Shown here: piece after piece, positions 14,875-23,767 of the stretch
Layout: every line of letters starts with the position of its first letter
Numbering within the stretch: the stretch's first letter is position 1
Source of the DNA: Hallella bergensis DSM 17361
GTDB lineage: Bacteria; Bacteroidota; Bacteroidia; Bacteroidales; Bacteroidaceae
DNA: 41,022 bases
Assembly: GCF_000160535.1 (NCBI RefSeq)
Contig: NZ_GG704781.1
Span: 1 to 41,022, forward strand
Direction: 5' to 3'
Program-made: the position numbers and the translations under genes
The notes under the pieces: generated by a model
Told to the model about the DNA's origin: nothing
The model's input: the letters and a program-made list of their open reading frames with translations, nothing else
Databases searched by the model: none

Positions 14875-17103
14875 ATGATGAAGGAAGATAATCTGACACT
14901 ACGCTTGAAACAGTATTTTGGCTTTGATTCGTTCAAAGGTGACCAAGAGGCAATCATAAAGAGTCTGATGGGTGGCAGTGACGCTTTTGTGCTGATGCCC
15001 ACGGGTGGTGGCAAGAGCCTTTGCTATCAGTTGCCGTCGCTGCTCATGGACGGCACGGCCATTGTCATCTCGCCTCTGATCGCCCTGATGAAGAATCAGG
15101 TGGACGTGGTCAACGGCCTTACTGAGGAAAGTGGAGTAGCACATTTTCTCAATTCGTCACTCAACAAGCAGGCGATTACGCAGGTGGAAGAGGATGTGCA
15201 TTCCGGTAAGACGAAATTGCTCTATGTGGCTCCGGAGTCACTCAATAAGCCGGATAATCTTGAATTTTTCCAATCGTTTAGGATTTCGTTTTATGCCATT
15301 GACGAGGCGCACTGCATATCGGAGTGGGGGCATGATTTCCGTCCGGAATACAGGAATATTCGACCTACGATTGATAAAATAGCATCCTCTCGTGGGGAGA
15401 AGCGTGCTCCCATCATAGCGTTGACGGCAACGGCCACCGACAAGGTGCGCTCGGATATCAAGAAAAGCTTGGGCATTGTCGATGCGCGCGATTTCAAGAG
15501 TTCGTTCAACCGTCCAAACTTATATTATGAGGTACGCCAGAAAGCAAGTGAGGAAGATGCTGACAGCCAGATTATCCGTTTCTTAAAGCAGCACGAGGGC
15601 AAGAGCGGCATTATCTATTGTCTCTCGCGCAAGAAGGTGGAGGAGCTTTCCAAGAAGCTACAGATTAATGGCTACAAAGCTGCTCCCTATCATGCAGGAC
15701 TCGACACGGAGGTGCGCACCCAGACGCAGGACGATTTCCTGCGCGAGGATATCGATATCATAGTGGCCACCATTGCCTTCGGCATGGGTATCGACAAGCC
15801 CGATGTGCGCTTTGTCATTCATTATGACATTCCCAAGAGCCTCGAAGGCTATTACCAGGAAACGGGGCGTGCTGGCCGCGATGGTGGGGAAGGTCGGTGT
15901 ATCGCCTTCTATTCGCCCAAGGATCTGAAAAAACTCGAGAAGTTTACCGACAACAAGGGTGAGGCTGAAAAGGAAATAAGTCGCCAGCTCTTGGAAGAAA
16001 CCAAGGCTTACGCAGAGTCGTCGGTGTGTCGCCGGAAATTCCTGTTACACTATTTCGGAGAGGAATATACGAAGGAGAACTGTGAGAACTGCGACAACTG
16101 CAAGCATCCGCAGAAAACAGAGGAAGCCGGCGAGGCGCTTCTGGCAGTACTCAAGGCTATCAAGGCCGTGAAGGAAGAGTTTGACCAATCGTACATTATC
16201 GACTTGGTGAGAGGACGGGCTACTGACAACATTGTACGCCACGGCCACGATAAACTTCCGGAGTTTGGCGGCGGAATGGAGATTAATGACCGCCATCCGA
16301 CGATTTGGAATCCGGTCATTCGTCAAGCTATGATAGCTCATTATATCTGTAAGGATGTGGAAAACTATGGCTTTCTGCGTCTGACTCCCGAGGGGCGCCA
16401 ATTCATCAGGAGTCCGAAGCCCTTTACTGTGGTTTTGGACAGGCAGTTTGATGAGGCGGAAGATAGTGCTTATGGCAATGTGACAGCCTTGGACGACAAG
16501 CTGTACAAGTTGTTGAAGAACCTACGAAAAGACGTGGCCCGCAAGCATAACCTGCCACCATATGTTGTGTTTCAGGATATTTCTATTACACTGATGGCCA
16601 CCAACTATCCCATTACCATGGACGAACTGTTACAGATACAGGGCGTCGGGCAGGGCAAGGCCAAGAAGTTTGGAGCTGAGTTCATAGAGCTGATTAAGCG
16701 CTATTGTGTGGAAAACGACATACAGCGCACCGATATGATGCGCGTCATCAGCCTGCCGAACAAGTCGCAGAAGAAACTTAAGATCATAGAACTCATTGAC
16801 AAGCGCGTGCCCCTAGACGAGATTGCCAAGTCACAGGGATGCACTTTCGATGAATTGCTTGATGACATCGAGTCGATCGTGAACGGAGGAATGAAGGTGG
16901 ATATTGGATATTATATTGATAATGATGAGGTCGTGGATTCGGATGAGGTTGCCGATATTTACGAGTATTTCCGAACCAGCGAGACCGATGATATTGATGA
17001 GGCTATAGAAGAGGCTGATGTCTATGATGACGAGGATGGTCTCACGGCTGAACAAAAGACCCGACTGGTGCTCATTAAATTTATGTCGGAAGAGGGAAAC
17101 TAA
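14875..17103 (+). CDS. recQ: RecQ-family ATP-dependent DNA helicase
   Basis: A 3'-5' DNA helicase of recombination and repair. The 742-residue protein is longer than E. coli RecQ (about 610). In order: motif I MPTGGGKSLCYQLPS, the DEAH box in AIDEAHCISEWGHDFRP, motif VI YQETGRAGRDG, the zinc-binding set Cys-x16-18-Cys-x2-Cys-x2-Cys (CRRKF...CENCDNCKHP), a winged-helix RQC region and an HRDC domain (YKLLKNLRKDVARKHNLPPYVV, about 530-600). A C-terminal tail then extends with a helix-turn-helix-like part (IIELIDKRVPLDEIAKSQG) and a very acidic end (DEAIEEADVYDDEDG). The ATG at 14875 (or 14878) is used; the upstream open frame overlaps clpX. Function is clear, the C-terminal extension less so. 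Confidence 0.94.
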   Translation: MMKEDNLTLRLKQYFGFDSFKGDQEAIIKSLMGGSDAFVLMPTGGGKSLCYQLPSLLMDGTAIVISPLIALMKNQVDVVNGLTEESGVAHFLNSSLNKQAITQVEEDVHSGKTKLLYVAPESLNKPDNLEFFQSFRISFYAIDEAHCISEWGHDFRPEYRNIRPTIDKIASSRGEKRAPIIALTATATDKVRSDIKKSLGIVDARDFKSSFNRPNLYYEVRQKASEEDADSQIIRFLKQHEGKSGIIYCLSRKKVEELSKKLQINGYKAAPYHAGLDTEVRTQTQDDFLREDIDIIVATIAFGMGIDKPDVRFVIHYDIPKSLEGYYQETGRAGRDGGEGRCIAFYSPKDLKKLEKFTDNKGEAEKEISRQLLEETKAYAESSVCRRKFLLHYFGEEYTKENCENCDNCKHPQKTEEAGEALLAVLKAIKAVKEEFDQSYIIDLVRGRATDNIVRHGHDKLPEFGGGMEINDRHPTIWNPVIRQAMIAHYICKDVENYGFLRLTPEGRQFIRSPKPFTVVLDRQFDEAEDSAYGNVTALDDKLYKLLKNLRKDVARKHNLPPYVVFQDISITLMATNYPITMDELLQIQGVGQGKAKKFGAEFIELIKRYCVENDIQRTDMMRVISLPNKSQKKLKIIELIDKRVPLDEIAKSQGCTFDELLDDIESIVNGGMKVDIGYYIDNDEVVDSDEVADIYEYFRTSETDDIDEAIEEADVYDDEDGLTAEQKTRLVLIKFMSEEGN

Positions 17104-17166
17104 ACGATGGTGTTTCCTAATCAACAGAAGTGGGCTGCACGAATGTAAGAAATGCGATGTGGCTGT

Positions 17167-17181
17167 CTCGGTGGAACCGAG
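17167..17181 (+). terminator. Short hairpin after recQ (weak terminator candidate)
   Basis: CTCGGT pairs with ACCGAG over a three-base loop and is followed by GTGTTCTTGTTG, a poor T tract. It lies 63 bases after the recQ stop and before the guaB promoter. Confidence 0.3.
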
Positions 17182-17279
17182 GTGTTCTTGTTGATAATTA
17201 CTGATTTAGACACCAAGTTAAATAGCATTAAACTACAAAGAATTTCGCAAAAGGCAATCTGTATGTGCGAAAATATTGC

Positions 17280-17287
17280 TATATTTG
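17280..17287 (+). promoter_or_regulatory. -7 box of the guaB promoter
   Basis: TATATTTG fits TAnnTTTG and lies 29 bases before the ATG at 17317. It excludes the 55-residue N-terminal extension of the longer frame beginning at 17152. Confidence 0.6.
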
Positions 17288-17316
17288 CACGCAATAAATT
17301 TATAAATCTTCATTTT

Positions 17317-18801
17317 ATGTCATCATTTGTTGCAGATAAAATCACGATGGACGGTTTGACTTTCGACGACGTCCTGCTTATTCCTGCTTATTCCGAAGTA
17401 TTGCCCAAAGAGGTGGTGTTGAAAACAAAGTTCTCTCGTCATATCGAGTTGAACGTACCTTTTGTGACCGCTGCCATGGACACCGTGACCGAATCGGCCA
17501 TGGCCATTGCCATTGCCCGTGAGGGAGGTATTGGGGTTATCCACAAGAATATGACCATAGATGAGCAGGCTCGCCAGGTGGCTATCGTGAAACGAGCTGA
17601 GAATGGCATGATTTATGATCCCGTGACGATCCGTCGTGGTCGTACGGTGCGCGATGCGCTGCAGATGATGCACGATTACCATATCGGCGGTATTCCTGTG
17701 GTTGACAAAGACAACTTCCTCGTCGGAATTGTTACCAACCGCGACTTGCGTTTTGAGCGCCGTCTGGACAAGACCGTAGACGAGGTGATGACCTCTGAAA
17801 ACTTAGTGACGACCCATCAGCAGACAGACTTGACTGCTGCGGCTCAGATTTTGCAGGAGCATAAGATAGAGAAGCTGCCCGTGGTGGATGCCAACAATCG
17901 TCTGATAGGACTGATTACCTATAAAGATATAACCAAGGCCAAGGACAAGCCCATGGCCTGTAAGGATGAGAAGGGGCGGTTGCGCGTGGCAGCCGGCGTA
18001 GGCGTCACGGCTGATACGCTTGACCGCGCTCAGGCTTTGGTAGATGCTGGCGTGGATGCCATTGTTATTGACACGGCTCATGGCCATTCCAAGGGAGTGG
18101 TTGACAAGTTGCATCAGGTGAAGGCTGCTTTCCCCAATGTAGACGTTGTGGTGGGCAATATCGCTACCGGCGAGGCTGCCAAATATTTGGTGGACAACGG
18201 TGCTGATGCTGTGAAGGTAGGCATTGGTCCCGGATCCATCTGCACAACACGTATTGTGGCCGGTGTTGGAATGCCGCAGCTGAGTGCTGTGTATGACGTA
18301 TTCTCTGCCCTGAAAGGAACAGATGTGCCTCTTGTTGCTGACGGAGGCCTGCGCTATTCGGGCGATATTGTCAAGGCGCTGGCTGCCGGTGGTAGTTGCG
18401 TGATGGTGGGATCGCTTGTTGCAGGAACAGAGGAATCTCCCGGTGAGACCATTATATACAACGGTCGAAAGTTCAAGAGTTACCGTGGTATGGGTTCGCT
18501 GGAGGCCATGGGGCAGAAGAATGGCTCTCGGGACAGGTACTTCCAGGGCGACACGAGTGATGTGAAGAAGCTTGTGCCCGAAGGCATTGCAGGTCGTGTG
18601 CCCTACAAGGGTACTGTGCAGGAGGTAATCTACCAGTTGGTTGGTGGGTTACGATCCGGTATGGGCTACTGCGGTGCAGGTACGATAGACGCTCTTCACG
18701 ATGCCCGGTTTGCTCGCATAACCAATGCCGGTGTTCAGGAAAACCATCCACACGACATCACCATTACGAGCGAGGCGCCGAACTATTCAAGGCACGAGTG
18801 A
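17317..18801 (+). CDS. guaB: Inosine-5'-monophosphate dehydrogenase
   Basis: Oxidises IMP to XMP with NAD+, the committed step to guanine nucleotides. The 494-residue length and [21 protein letters not shown] start are typical. The catalytic loop GPGSICTTR carries Cys309. A tandem CBS pair (about residues 95-210, [18 protein letters not shown] and [16 protein letters not shown]) is inserted in the barrel and would mediate purine-nucleotide regulation. The mobile flap [11 protein letters not shown] and GRVPYKG segment are intact. The gene has its own promoter and is followed by a hairpin, then by the chaperone operon. Confidence 0.96.
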   Translation: MSSFVADKITMDGLTFDDVLLIPAYSEVLPKEVVLKTKFSRHIELNVPFVTAAMDTVTESAMAIAIAREGGIGVIHKNMTIDEQARQVAIVKRAENGMIYDPVTIRRGRTVRDALQMMHDYHIGGIPVVDKDNFLVGIVTNRDLRFERRLDKTVDEVMTSENLVTTHQQTDLTAAAQILQEHKIEKLPVVDANNRLIGLITYKDITKAKDKPMACKDEKGRLRVAAGVGVTADTLDRAQALVDAGVDAIVIDTAHGHSKGVVDKLHQVKAAFPNVDVVVGNIATGEAAKYLVDNGADAVKVGIGPGSICTTRIVAGVGMPQLSAVYDVFSALKGTDVPLVADGGLRYSGDIVKALAAGGSCVMVGSLVAGTEESPGETIIYNGRKFKSYRGMGSLEAMGQKNGSRDRYFQGDTSDVKKLVPEGIAGRVPYKGTVQEVIYQLVGGLRSGMGYCGAGTIDALHDARFARITNAGVQENHPHDITITSEAPNYSRHE

Positions 18802-18822
18802 AAAAGAAAGGCATGAGTTGGG

Positions 18823-18844
18823 GTGAGGGAGTGCACTTCCTCAC
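18823..18844 (+). terminator. Hairpin after guaB (possible terminator or attenuator)
   Basis: GTGAGGGAG (18823-18831) pairs with CTTCCTCAC (18836-18844), with one G-U, over a TGCA loop. The following GCTTATGCGTTTAT is only moderately T-rich, so partial read-through into the chaperone operon is likely; no TAnnTTTG box was seen for that operon. Confidence 0.4.
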
Positions 18845-18872
18845 GCTTATGCGTTTATAAAGAAGATCTGAA

Positions 18873-20297
18873 ATGAAAATAAAACTGTTGTTGGGCGTCA
18901 CGCTGATGTGTGGCACCTTGTCTTTTGCCCAAAACGCCGATCCTGTCATCATGACCGTTAACGGGAAGCCCGTTCCACGTTCGGAATTTGAATACTCCTA
19001 TAATAAAAACAACACTGACGGAGTGATCGACAGGAAGAGCGTGAAGGAATATGTAGACCTTTTCATAAATTATAAACTGAAGGTTGAGGCAGCCAAAGAA
19101 GCCGGCTTGGATACGATGCTATCGTTTCGGCAAGAGTTTTCGGGCTATCGCGACCAGCAAATCAGGCCTGCCATGATTAGCGAGGAAGATGTAGAGGCAG
19201 AGGCGCGAAAGATCTACAGACAAACACAGCAGCAGGTAGATCAAAATGGCGGTATGGTTCATGTGGCTCATATCCTCGTAATGATGAAGCAGCAAGCCAC
19301 ACCCGATGAGAACCGGAAGGCCAAGGTGCGTATAGACTCTGTTTATGAGGCCCTGAAAAAAGGAGCGGATTTTGCTGCACTGGCAAAGCAGGTGTCGCAG
19401 GACCCTGGCTCTGCCAACAACGGCGGAGAGCTACCTATGATTGTGAAGGGGCAGACGCTGAAGGAATTTGAGGATGTGGCTTGGAGCCTGAAAGATGGCG
19501 AGATGAGTGAGCCGTTCATGTCCCCGGCCGGTTGGCATATCGTGTTGAAAAAAGGACATCAGAATTTTTACAGCTATGACAGTCAGCGCGATGCGATTAT
19601 GAAATACATCGACCAGCGAGGGTTGCGCGAGCAGATTATCAATGCCAAGCTCGACACTTTGTCCAAGCAGGAACATGTCTCTACGGCTGCTTTGCTTGAA
19701 GCCAAGCGCAAGGAAATGGAGGAAAAAGACCCGAGTCTGAAATATCTTATCCGGGAATACTACGACGGATTACTTCTCTATGAAATCAGCAATCGTACGG
19801 TATGGGATAAGGCTCAGAAAGATGAACGTGGACTGCAAGCATTTTTTAAGAAGAACAAGAAAAAATACAAATGGGAGGAACCCCGTTTTAAAGGGATTGC
19901 CTATCACACGCGGGACAAAAAGGATGTCAAGGCTGTGGTCAAGGCTGTGAGGAAGTTGCCTTTCGATATGTGGGCAGAGAAACTGCGGACCACGTTCAAT
20001 GCCGACTCCGTGCTACGCATCAAGGTAGAGAAGGGACTATTCAAGAAAGGAGATAACGCCCTGGTAGACCGGAAGATGTTCAAGACAGATACTGTGCCGG
20101 CCCTGATGAAAGATTTCCCCTATACAAATGTGTATGGCAAGAAACTGAAGGCTCCAAAGGAAATGTCGGACGTGAGGGCGCTGGTGGTGTCGGACTATCA
20201 GGATTATCTTGAAAAGCAATGGGTGGCTCAACTCCGTAGGAAATATCAAGTGACTGTCAATGAGAATGTGCTCGAGACTGTCAATAAGCACGAATAA
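18873..20297 (+). CDS. Periplasmic parvulin-type prolyl isomerase
   Basis: A 474-residue exported protein of the PpiC/SurA type. A cleavable signal peptide (KIKLLLGVTLMCGTLSFAQ, cut after about residue 20) leads into a SurA-like N-terminal helical part (VNGKPVPRSEFEYSYNKN). One clear parvulin domain follows at about residues 128-230: VHVAHILVM, ADFAALAKQVSQDPGSANNGGEL and AGWHIVLKK. The C-terminal 240 residues, rich in Lys and aromatic residues, have no recognised fold. It probably assists outer-membrane protein folding. It is the first gene of a tight run (gap of 5 bases to the next), followed by a second chaperone and an LptA-like gene. Confidence 0.88.
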   Translation: MKIKLLLGVTLMCGTLSFAQNADPVIMTVNGKPVPRSEFEYSYNKNNTDGVIDRKSVKEYVDLFINYKLKVEAAKEAGLDTMLSFRQEFSGYRDQQIRPAMISEEDVEAEARKIYRQTQQQVDQNGGMVHVAHILVMMKQQATPDENRKAKVRIDSVYEALKKGADFAALAKQVSQDPGSANNGGELPMIVKGQTLKEFEDVAWSLKDGEMSEPFMSPAGWHIVLKKGHQNFYSYDSQRDAIMKYIDQRGLREQIINAKLDTLSKQEHVSTAALLEAKRKEMEEKDPSLKYLIREYYDGLLLYEISNRTVWDKAQKDERGLQAFFKKNKKKYKWEEPRFKGIAYHTRDKKDVKAVVKAVRKLPFDMWAEKLRTTFNADSVLRIKVEKGLFKKGDNALVDRKMFKTDTVPALMKDFPYTNVYGKKLKAPKEMSDVRALVVSDYQDYLEKQWVAQLRRKYQVTVNENVLETVNKHE

Positions 20298-20302
20298 AAT
20301 AC

Positions 20303-21754
20303 ATGAGAATCAGACAAATAACAATGGTAGCAGCAATGGTGCTGCCTATAGGAATCGTAGCCATGACAGAGGGAAGCGGTCGTGGTTCGTCAAAAAATCT
20401 TGTTTCGCAGGATACGGCTGCGGTACAGGCAGCCTCAAAGGTGGAGGAGGTTACTCTCCCAGAGGGCAGCGTTGTGGACGAAGTTGTGTGGGTGGTTGGT
20501 GATGAACCCATCCTCCGTTCGGACATAGAAATGATGCGTATGCAGGGAATGGCAGAGGGCATTAGCTGGGGCAGCAATCCAGACTGTGCAATCCCGGAAC
20601 AGTTGGCCGTACAGAAGCTTTTCCTGCATCAGGCTGCGATTGATTCTATCGAGGTGAGCGAGTCGGAGGTCGCAAGTGGCGTAGAACAGCAGATCAGACG
20701 GTGGATAGAAACTGCCGGTGGGCAGGAGAAACTCGAAGAATACCGCAAGCAGAGTGTAAACGAAATGCGCATGTCGCTACACGACGATTTCAAGAACCAA
20801 CAACTCATCCAAAAGATGAAGCAGAAGTTGGTGGAGGATATCAAGGTATCCCCGGCTGACGTGCGAAGGTTTTTCCGCTCACTACCCCAAGACAGCATTC
20901 CCTTCGTACCCACAGAGGTGGAAGTCCAGGTGATCGAGCGCTCCCCAAAGATAAAGCAGGAAGAGATCAACCGGGTGAAAGACCTGTTGCGTAGCTACAC
21001 AGACCGTGTCACCAATGGCGAAATAACATTTGCAACCTTGGCTCGGCTTTATTCTGAAGATCCGGTGTCTGCACGGGTGGGCGGCGAAATGGATTATATT
21101 GGTCGTGGACTTCTCGACCCCGCATTTGCCAATGTCGCTTTCAATTTGACCGACCCCAAGAAGATTTCGAAAATTGTAGAGACAGATTTTGGTTTCCACA
21201 TCATTCAACTGATAGACAAGCGAGGTGATAAAATAAAATGCCGACACATCTTGCTCAAGCCAAAGGTTTCGGCAGAGGAAATCAAGAGGGCCGCTGAGCA
21301 ACTTGACTCCATAGGGACGGACATCCGTTCGGGTAAATTCTCGTTTGAGGAGGCTGCGTCTTATCTGTCTGACGACAAGGATACCAAGAACAACCGTGGA
21401 CTGATGACCAACGTAACGAATAACGAGATAACATCACGATTCCAGATGAAAGAGTTGCCTACTGAGATTGCTCGGGTAGTGGAAACCATGAAGGTGGGTG
21501 ACATTTCGAAACCGTTTGAGATGATCAACAGCAAGGGTAAGACAGTAGTTGCCATTGCCAAACTCAAAAGCCGGACTGAAGGACATAAAGCCACGATAAC
21601 CGAGGATTTCCAGGTGATGAGAGAAATGGTGGTGAACAAAGAGAGAGAGAAGGTTATCAACAATTGGATTTCGGACAAAATCAAGCATACCTATGTCCGG
21701 ATGAATGACCGGTACAAAGATTGCCAATTTCAATATCAGGGGTGGAATAAATGA
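20303..21754 (+). CDS. surA: SurA-like chaperone with two parvulin domains
   Basis: A 483-residue periplasmic chaperone resembling SurA. A signal peptide-like N-terminus (RIRQITMVAAMVLPIGIVAM) is followed by the SurA core motif VVDEVVWVVGDEPILRSDIE at about residues 53-72 and a helical domain. Parvulin domain 1 (about 205-312) has FATLARLYSEDPVSARVGGE and FGFHIIQLIDKR; domain 2 (about 312-420) begins KCRHILLKPKVS and has FSFEEAASYLSDDKDTKNNRGLM. The C-terminal helix is present. It overlaps the next gene by four bases (ATGA). In E. coli surA neighbours lptD; here it neighbours an LptA-like protein, a comparable pairing of chaperone and LPS-export function. Symbol by similarity. Confidence 0.88.
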   Translation: MRIRQITMVAAMVLPIGIVAMTEGSGRGSSKNLVSQDTAAVQAASKVEEVTLPEGSVVDEVVWVVGDEPILRSDIEMMRMQGMAEGISWGSNPDCAIPEQLAVQKLFLHQAAIDSIEVSESEVASGVEQQIRRWIETAGGQEKLEEYRKQSVNEMRMSLHDDFKNQQLIQKMKQKLVEDIKVSPADVRRFFRSLPQDSIPFVPTEVEVQVIERSPKIKQEEINRVKDLLRSYTDRVTNGEITFATLARLYSEDPVSARVGGEMDYIGRGLLDPAFANVAFNLTDPKKISKIVETDFGFHIIQLIDKRGDKIKCRHILLKPKVSAEEIKRAAEQLDSIGTDIRSGKFSFEEAASYLSDDKDTKNNRGLMTNVTNNEITSRFQMKELPTEIARVVETMKVGDISKPFEMINSKGKTVVAIAKLKSRTEGHKATITEDFQVMREMVVNKEREKVINNWISDKIKHTYVRMNDRYKDCQFQYQGWNK

Positions 21755-23487
21755 GACACCGAAACATTTGCAATTTAGGTACAGGGCATAGAGTTATCTT
21801 GATGATGGTTCTATGCCTCTTTGTCCTGGGCATGCTCAATGCTGCCGGTAGAAAGGGCAAACGCAAGAAGGTAGCGGACGAGCGAGTGTATCTGGTTCAT
21901 GCCGATGAGCTGCGATACGACATGTATGGTCCTAATCCCGATGCACAGATTGTGAAAGGCCATGTGGCCTTTACGCATAAAGGGTCGCGACTGAATTGTG
22001 ACAGTGCATATTTTTTTCAAACCACGAATTCAGTCAGAGCTTTCGGGCACGTGCGCTTTCGCCAGGGAGATACGTTGTCGCTTACTTGCGACCGGGCGTT
22101 CTATGATGGTCAGCAACAGATGTTGGAGGCTCGACAAAACGTGGTGTTGAAGCATCGCCAGCAAAGACTGTATACGGATAGTTTGAATTATGACCGTCTC
22201 TATGAGTATGCTTATTTCTTTAACGGAGGAAGACTGATAGACGGAAAGAGTAGGCTGAGTTCGGATTGGGGGGAATACCATACCAATACTCGTATGGCTC
22301 GTTTTAATCTTGATGTACAGCTTCAGACCCCCAAAAACCGCGTTTCTACAGATACATTATATTATGACACGTCCAAATCTCGGGCTCATGTGGTGGGTAT
22401 GTACACGCCGGACAGGGGACGGGGCGAGGTAGGGCCTTCGCTTATCACCAACGGCACCAGTACAATTACCACCACCAATGCTTATTTTAACACGGCCAAA
22501 GATGAGGCTGAGATGTATGGACGATCGACGGTGGTGGACGGGGAGAAAACGATTACTGCCGACACCTTATTCTATAACAGTGAGACCGGACGCAACCGTG
22601 GGATGGGAAATGTTGTCTACGTTGACAGTAAGAATCAAAACATGCTTACCTGCGGAGAGGTGGAGTACAGTGAGAAAGACGGGCGAGGGTATGCCACAAA
22701 AAAAGCGTTGGCCATGGATTTCTCCCAGAAAGATACTTTGTATGTGCATGCAGACACGATGCGTATTGAGACGTTCAATATCAATACCGACTCGGTGTAC
22801 CGCAAGGTGCACTGCTACACAAAAATCCGTGCATATCGTGTAGACTTGCAAGCTGTGTGCGACTCGTTGGTGTTCGATTCTCGGGATTCGTGCATGACGA
22901 TGTATGACGATCCCATCGTGTGGAATATGGGCAGGCAACTGCTGGGCGAGGTAATCAAGGTGTATATGAATGATTCCACCATTCGCGAGGCTCATGTCCT
23001 GGGCCAGGCCTTGTCGGTGGAAATGTTGCCGGACAGCACGCATTACAACCAGATATCATCTAAAAATATGTTCGCCTACTTTACTAACGGGAACATTCGC
23101 CGGAGTGATGCCGAGAGTAATGTGCGGGCCATCTATTATCCTTTGGACGACAAGGACAGCACGCTTATTGGACTTAACTATACCGAGACCGATACGATGA
23201 GGATGTACCTGTCGCCCGAGCGTAGTTTAGAGCGGATTTGGATGCCCAAGGCAGAGGGCACGCTCTATCCCATGACCCAAATCCCTCCCTCACAGTTGAA
23301 GCTCGATAATTTTGCATGGTTCGACTATATTCGCCCTGTGGACAAAGATGATGTCTTTAATTGGCGTGGTAAGACACAGGGATCAGAGATTAAAAATATT
23401 GTGAGGCATGAGGCTCCCCTGCAAAAGATTCGCTCTGATGCAAAAGAGCTTGAGGAACCTGATAAGACAAAGGCAGGAGAGAAATAG
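21751..23487 (+). CDS. OstA/LptA-like LPS transport protein
   Basis: A 578-residue exported protein with an N-terminal hydrophobic segment (HRVILMMVLCLFVLGMLNAA, about residues 10-31) followed by long runs of short alternating beta strands typical of the OstA/LptA jelly-roll: VYLVHADELRYDMYGPNPDA, QIVKGHVAFTHKGSRLNCDS and repeated DTLFYNSETG / DTLYYDTSKS units. The repeat SRLxxDxAxYxxxxxxxxAxGxVxxxxGDT is the family hallmark. It is much longer than E. coli LptA (185 residues), as is usual for the Bacteroidetes OstA-like proteins. It may form a periplasmic LPS bridge or a related adaptor. It is translationally coupled to surA and followed after one base by the next gene. Confidence 0.8.
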   Translation: MRHRNICNLGTGHRVILMMVLCLFVLGMLNAAGRKGKRKKVADERVYLVHADELRYDMYGPNPDAQIVKGHVAFTHKGSRLNCDSAYFFQTTNSVRAFGHVRFRQGDTLSLTCDRAFYDGQQQMLEARQNVVLKHRQQRLYTDSLNYDRLYEYAYFFNGGRLIDGKSRLSSDWGEYHTNTRMARFNLDVQLQTPKNRVSTDTLYYDTSKSRAHVVGMYTPDRGRGEVGPSLITNGTSTITTTNAYFNTAKDEAEMYGRSTVVDGEKTITADTLFYNSETGRNRGMGNVVYVDSKNQNMLTCGEVEYSEKDGRGYATKKALAMDFSQKDTLYVHADTMRIETFNINTDSVYRKVHCYTKIRAYRVDLQAVCDSLVFDSRDSCMTMYDDPIVWNMGRQLLGEVIKVYMNDSTIREAHVLGQALSVEMLPDSTHYNQISSKNMFAYFTNGNIRRSDAESNVRAIYYPLDDKDSTLIGLNYTETDTMRMYLSPERSLERIWMPKAEGTLYPMTQIPPSQLKLDNFAWFDYIRPVDKDDVFNWRGKTQGSEIKNIVRHEAPLQKIRSDAKELEEPDKTKAGEK

Positions 23488-23488
23488 C

Positions 23489-23767
23489 ATGAGTTTGTTT
23501 TTCCCAACCCGTAGGCCCCGCAGGTTTCACCATGAGATGATTTATTGCGATGAGAGAAAAGAAAGGATAGACCAACTGAAGCGCCGGGTCAAGGAGGAAA
23601 TGGCCAAGAGCCCGGAGTTAGAGGAGACGGACAGGAGACGGAACCTACGCTTCGAAGGATACCGACAGGAGTGGCGAGGTCGTCGAGGAGAAAAGTCCTA
23701 CAAGGTCTGGGGTACAAGCCTCCTGTTGCTCGTATTGCTCATTTTAGTTATGCTGTGGATACTATGA
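23489..23767 (+). CDS. Small tail-anchored basic protein, function unknown
   Basis: A 92-residue protein not recognised. It is very basic and charged ([45 protein letters not shown]) and ends in a single hydrophobic helix ([19 protein letters not shown]), so it should be a membrane protein anchored by its C-terminus with its basic part in the cytoplasm. Start at 23489 is one base after the OstA-like stop; an upstream frame would overlap that gene. Its stop overlaps the mutL start (ATGA). Its fixed place between an OstA-like gene and mutL suggests translational coupling to both; any role in envelope assembly is a guess. Confidence 0.75.
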   Translation: MSLFFPTRRPRRFHHEMIYCDERKERIDQLKRRVKEEMAKSPELEETDRRRNLRFEGYRQEWRGRRGEKSYKVWGTSLLLLVLLILVMLWIL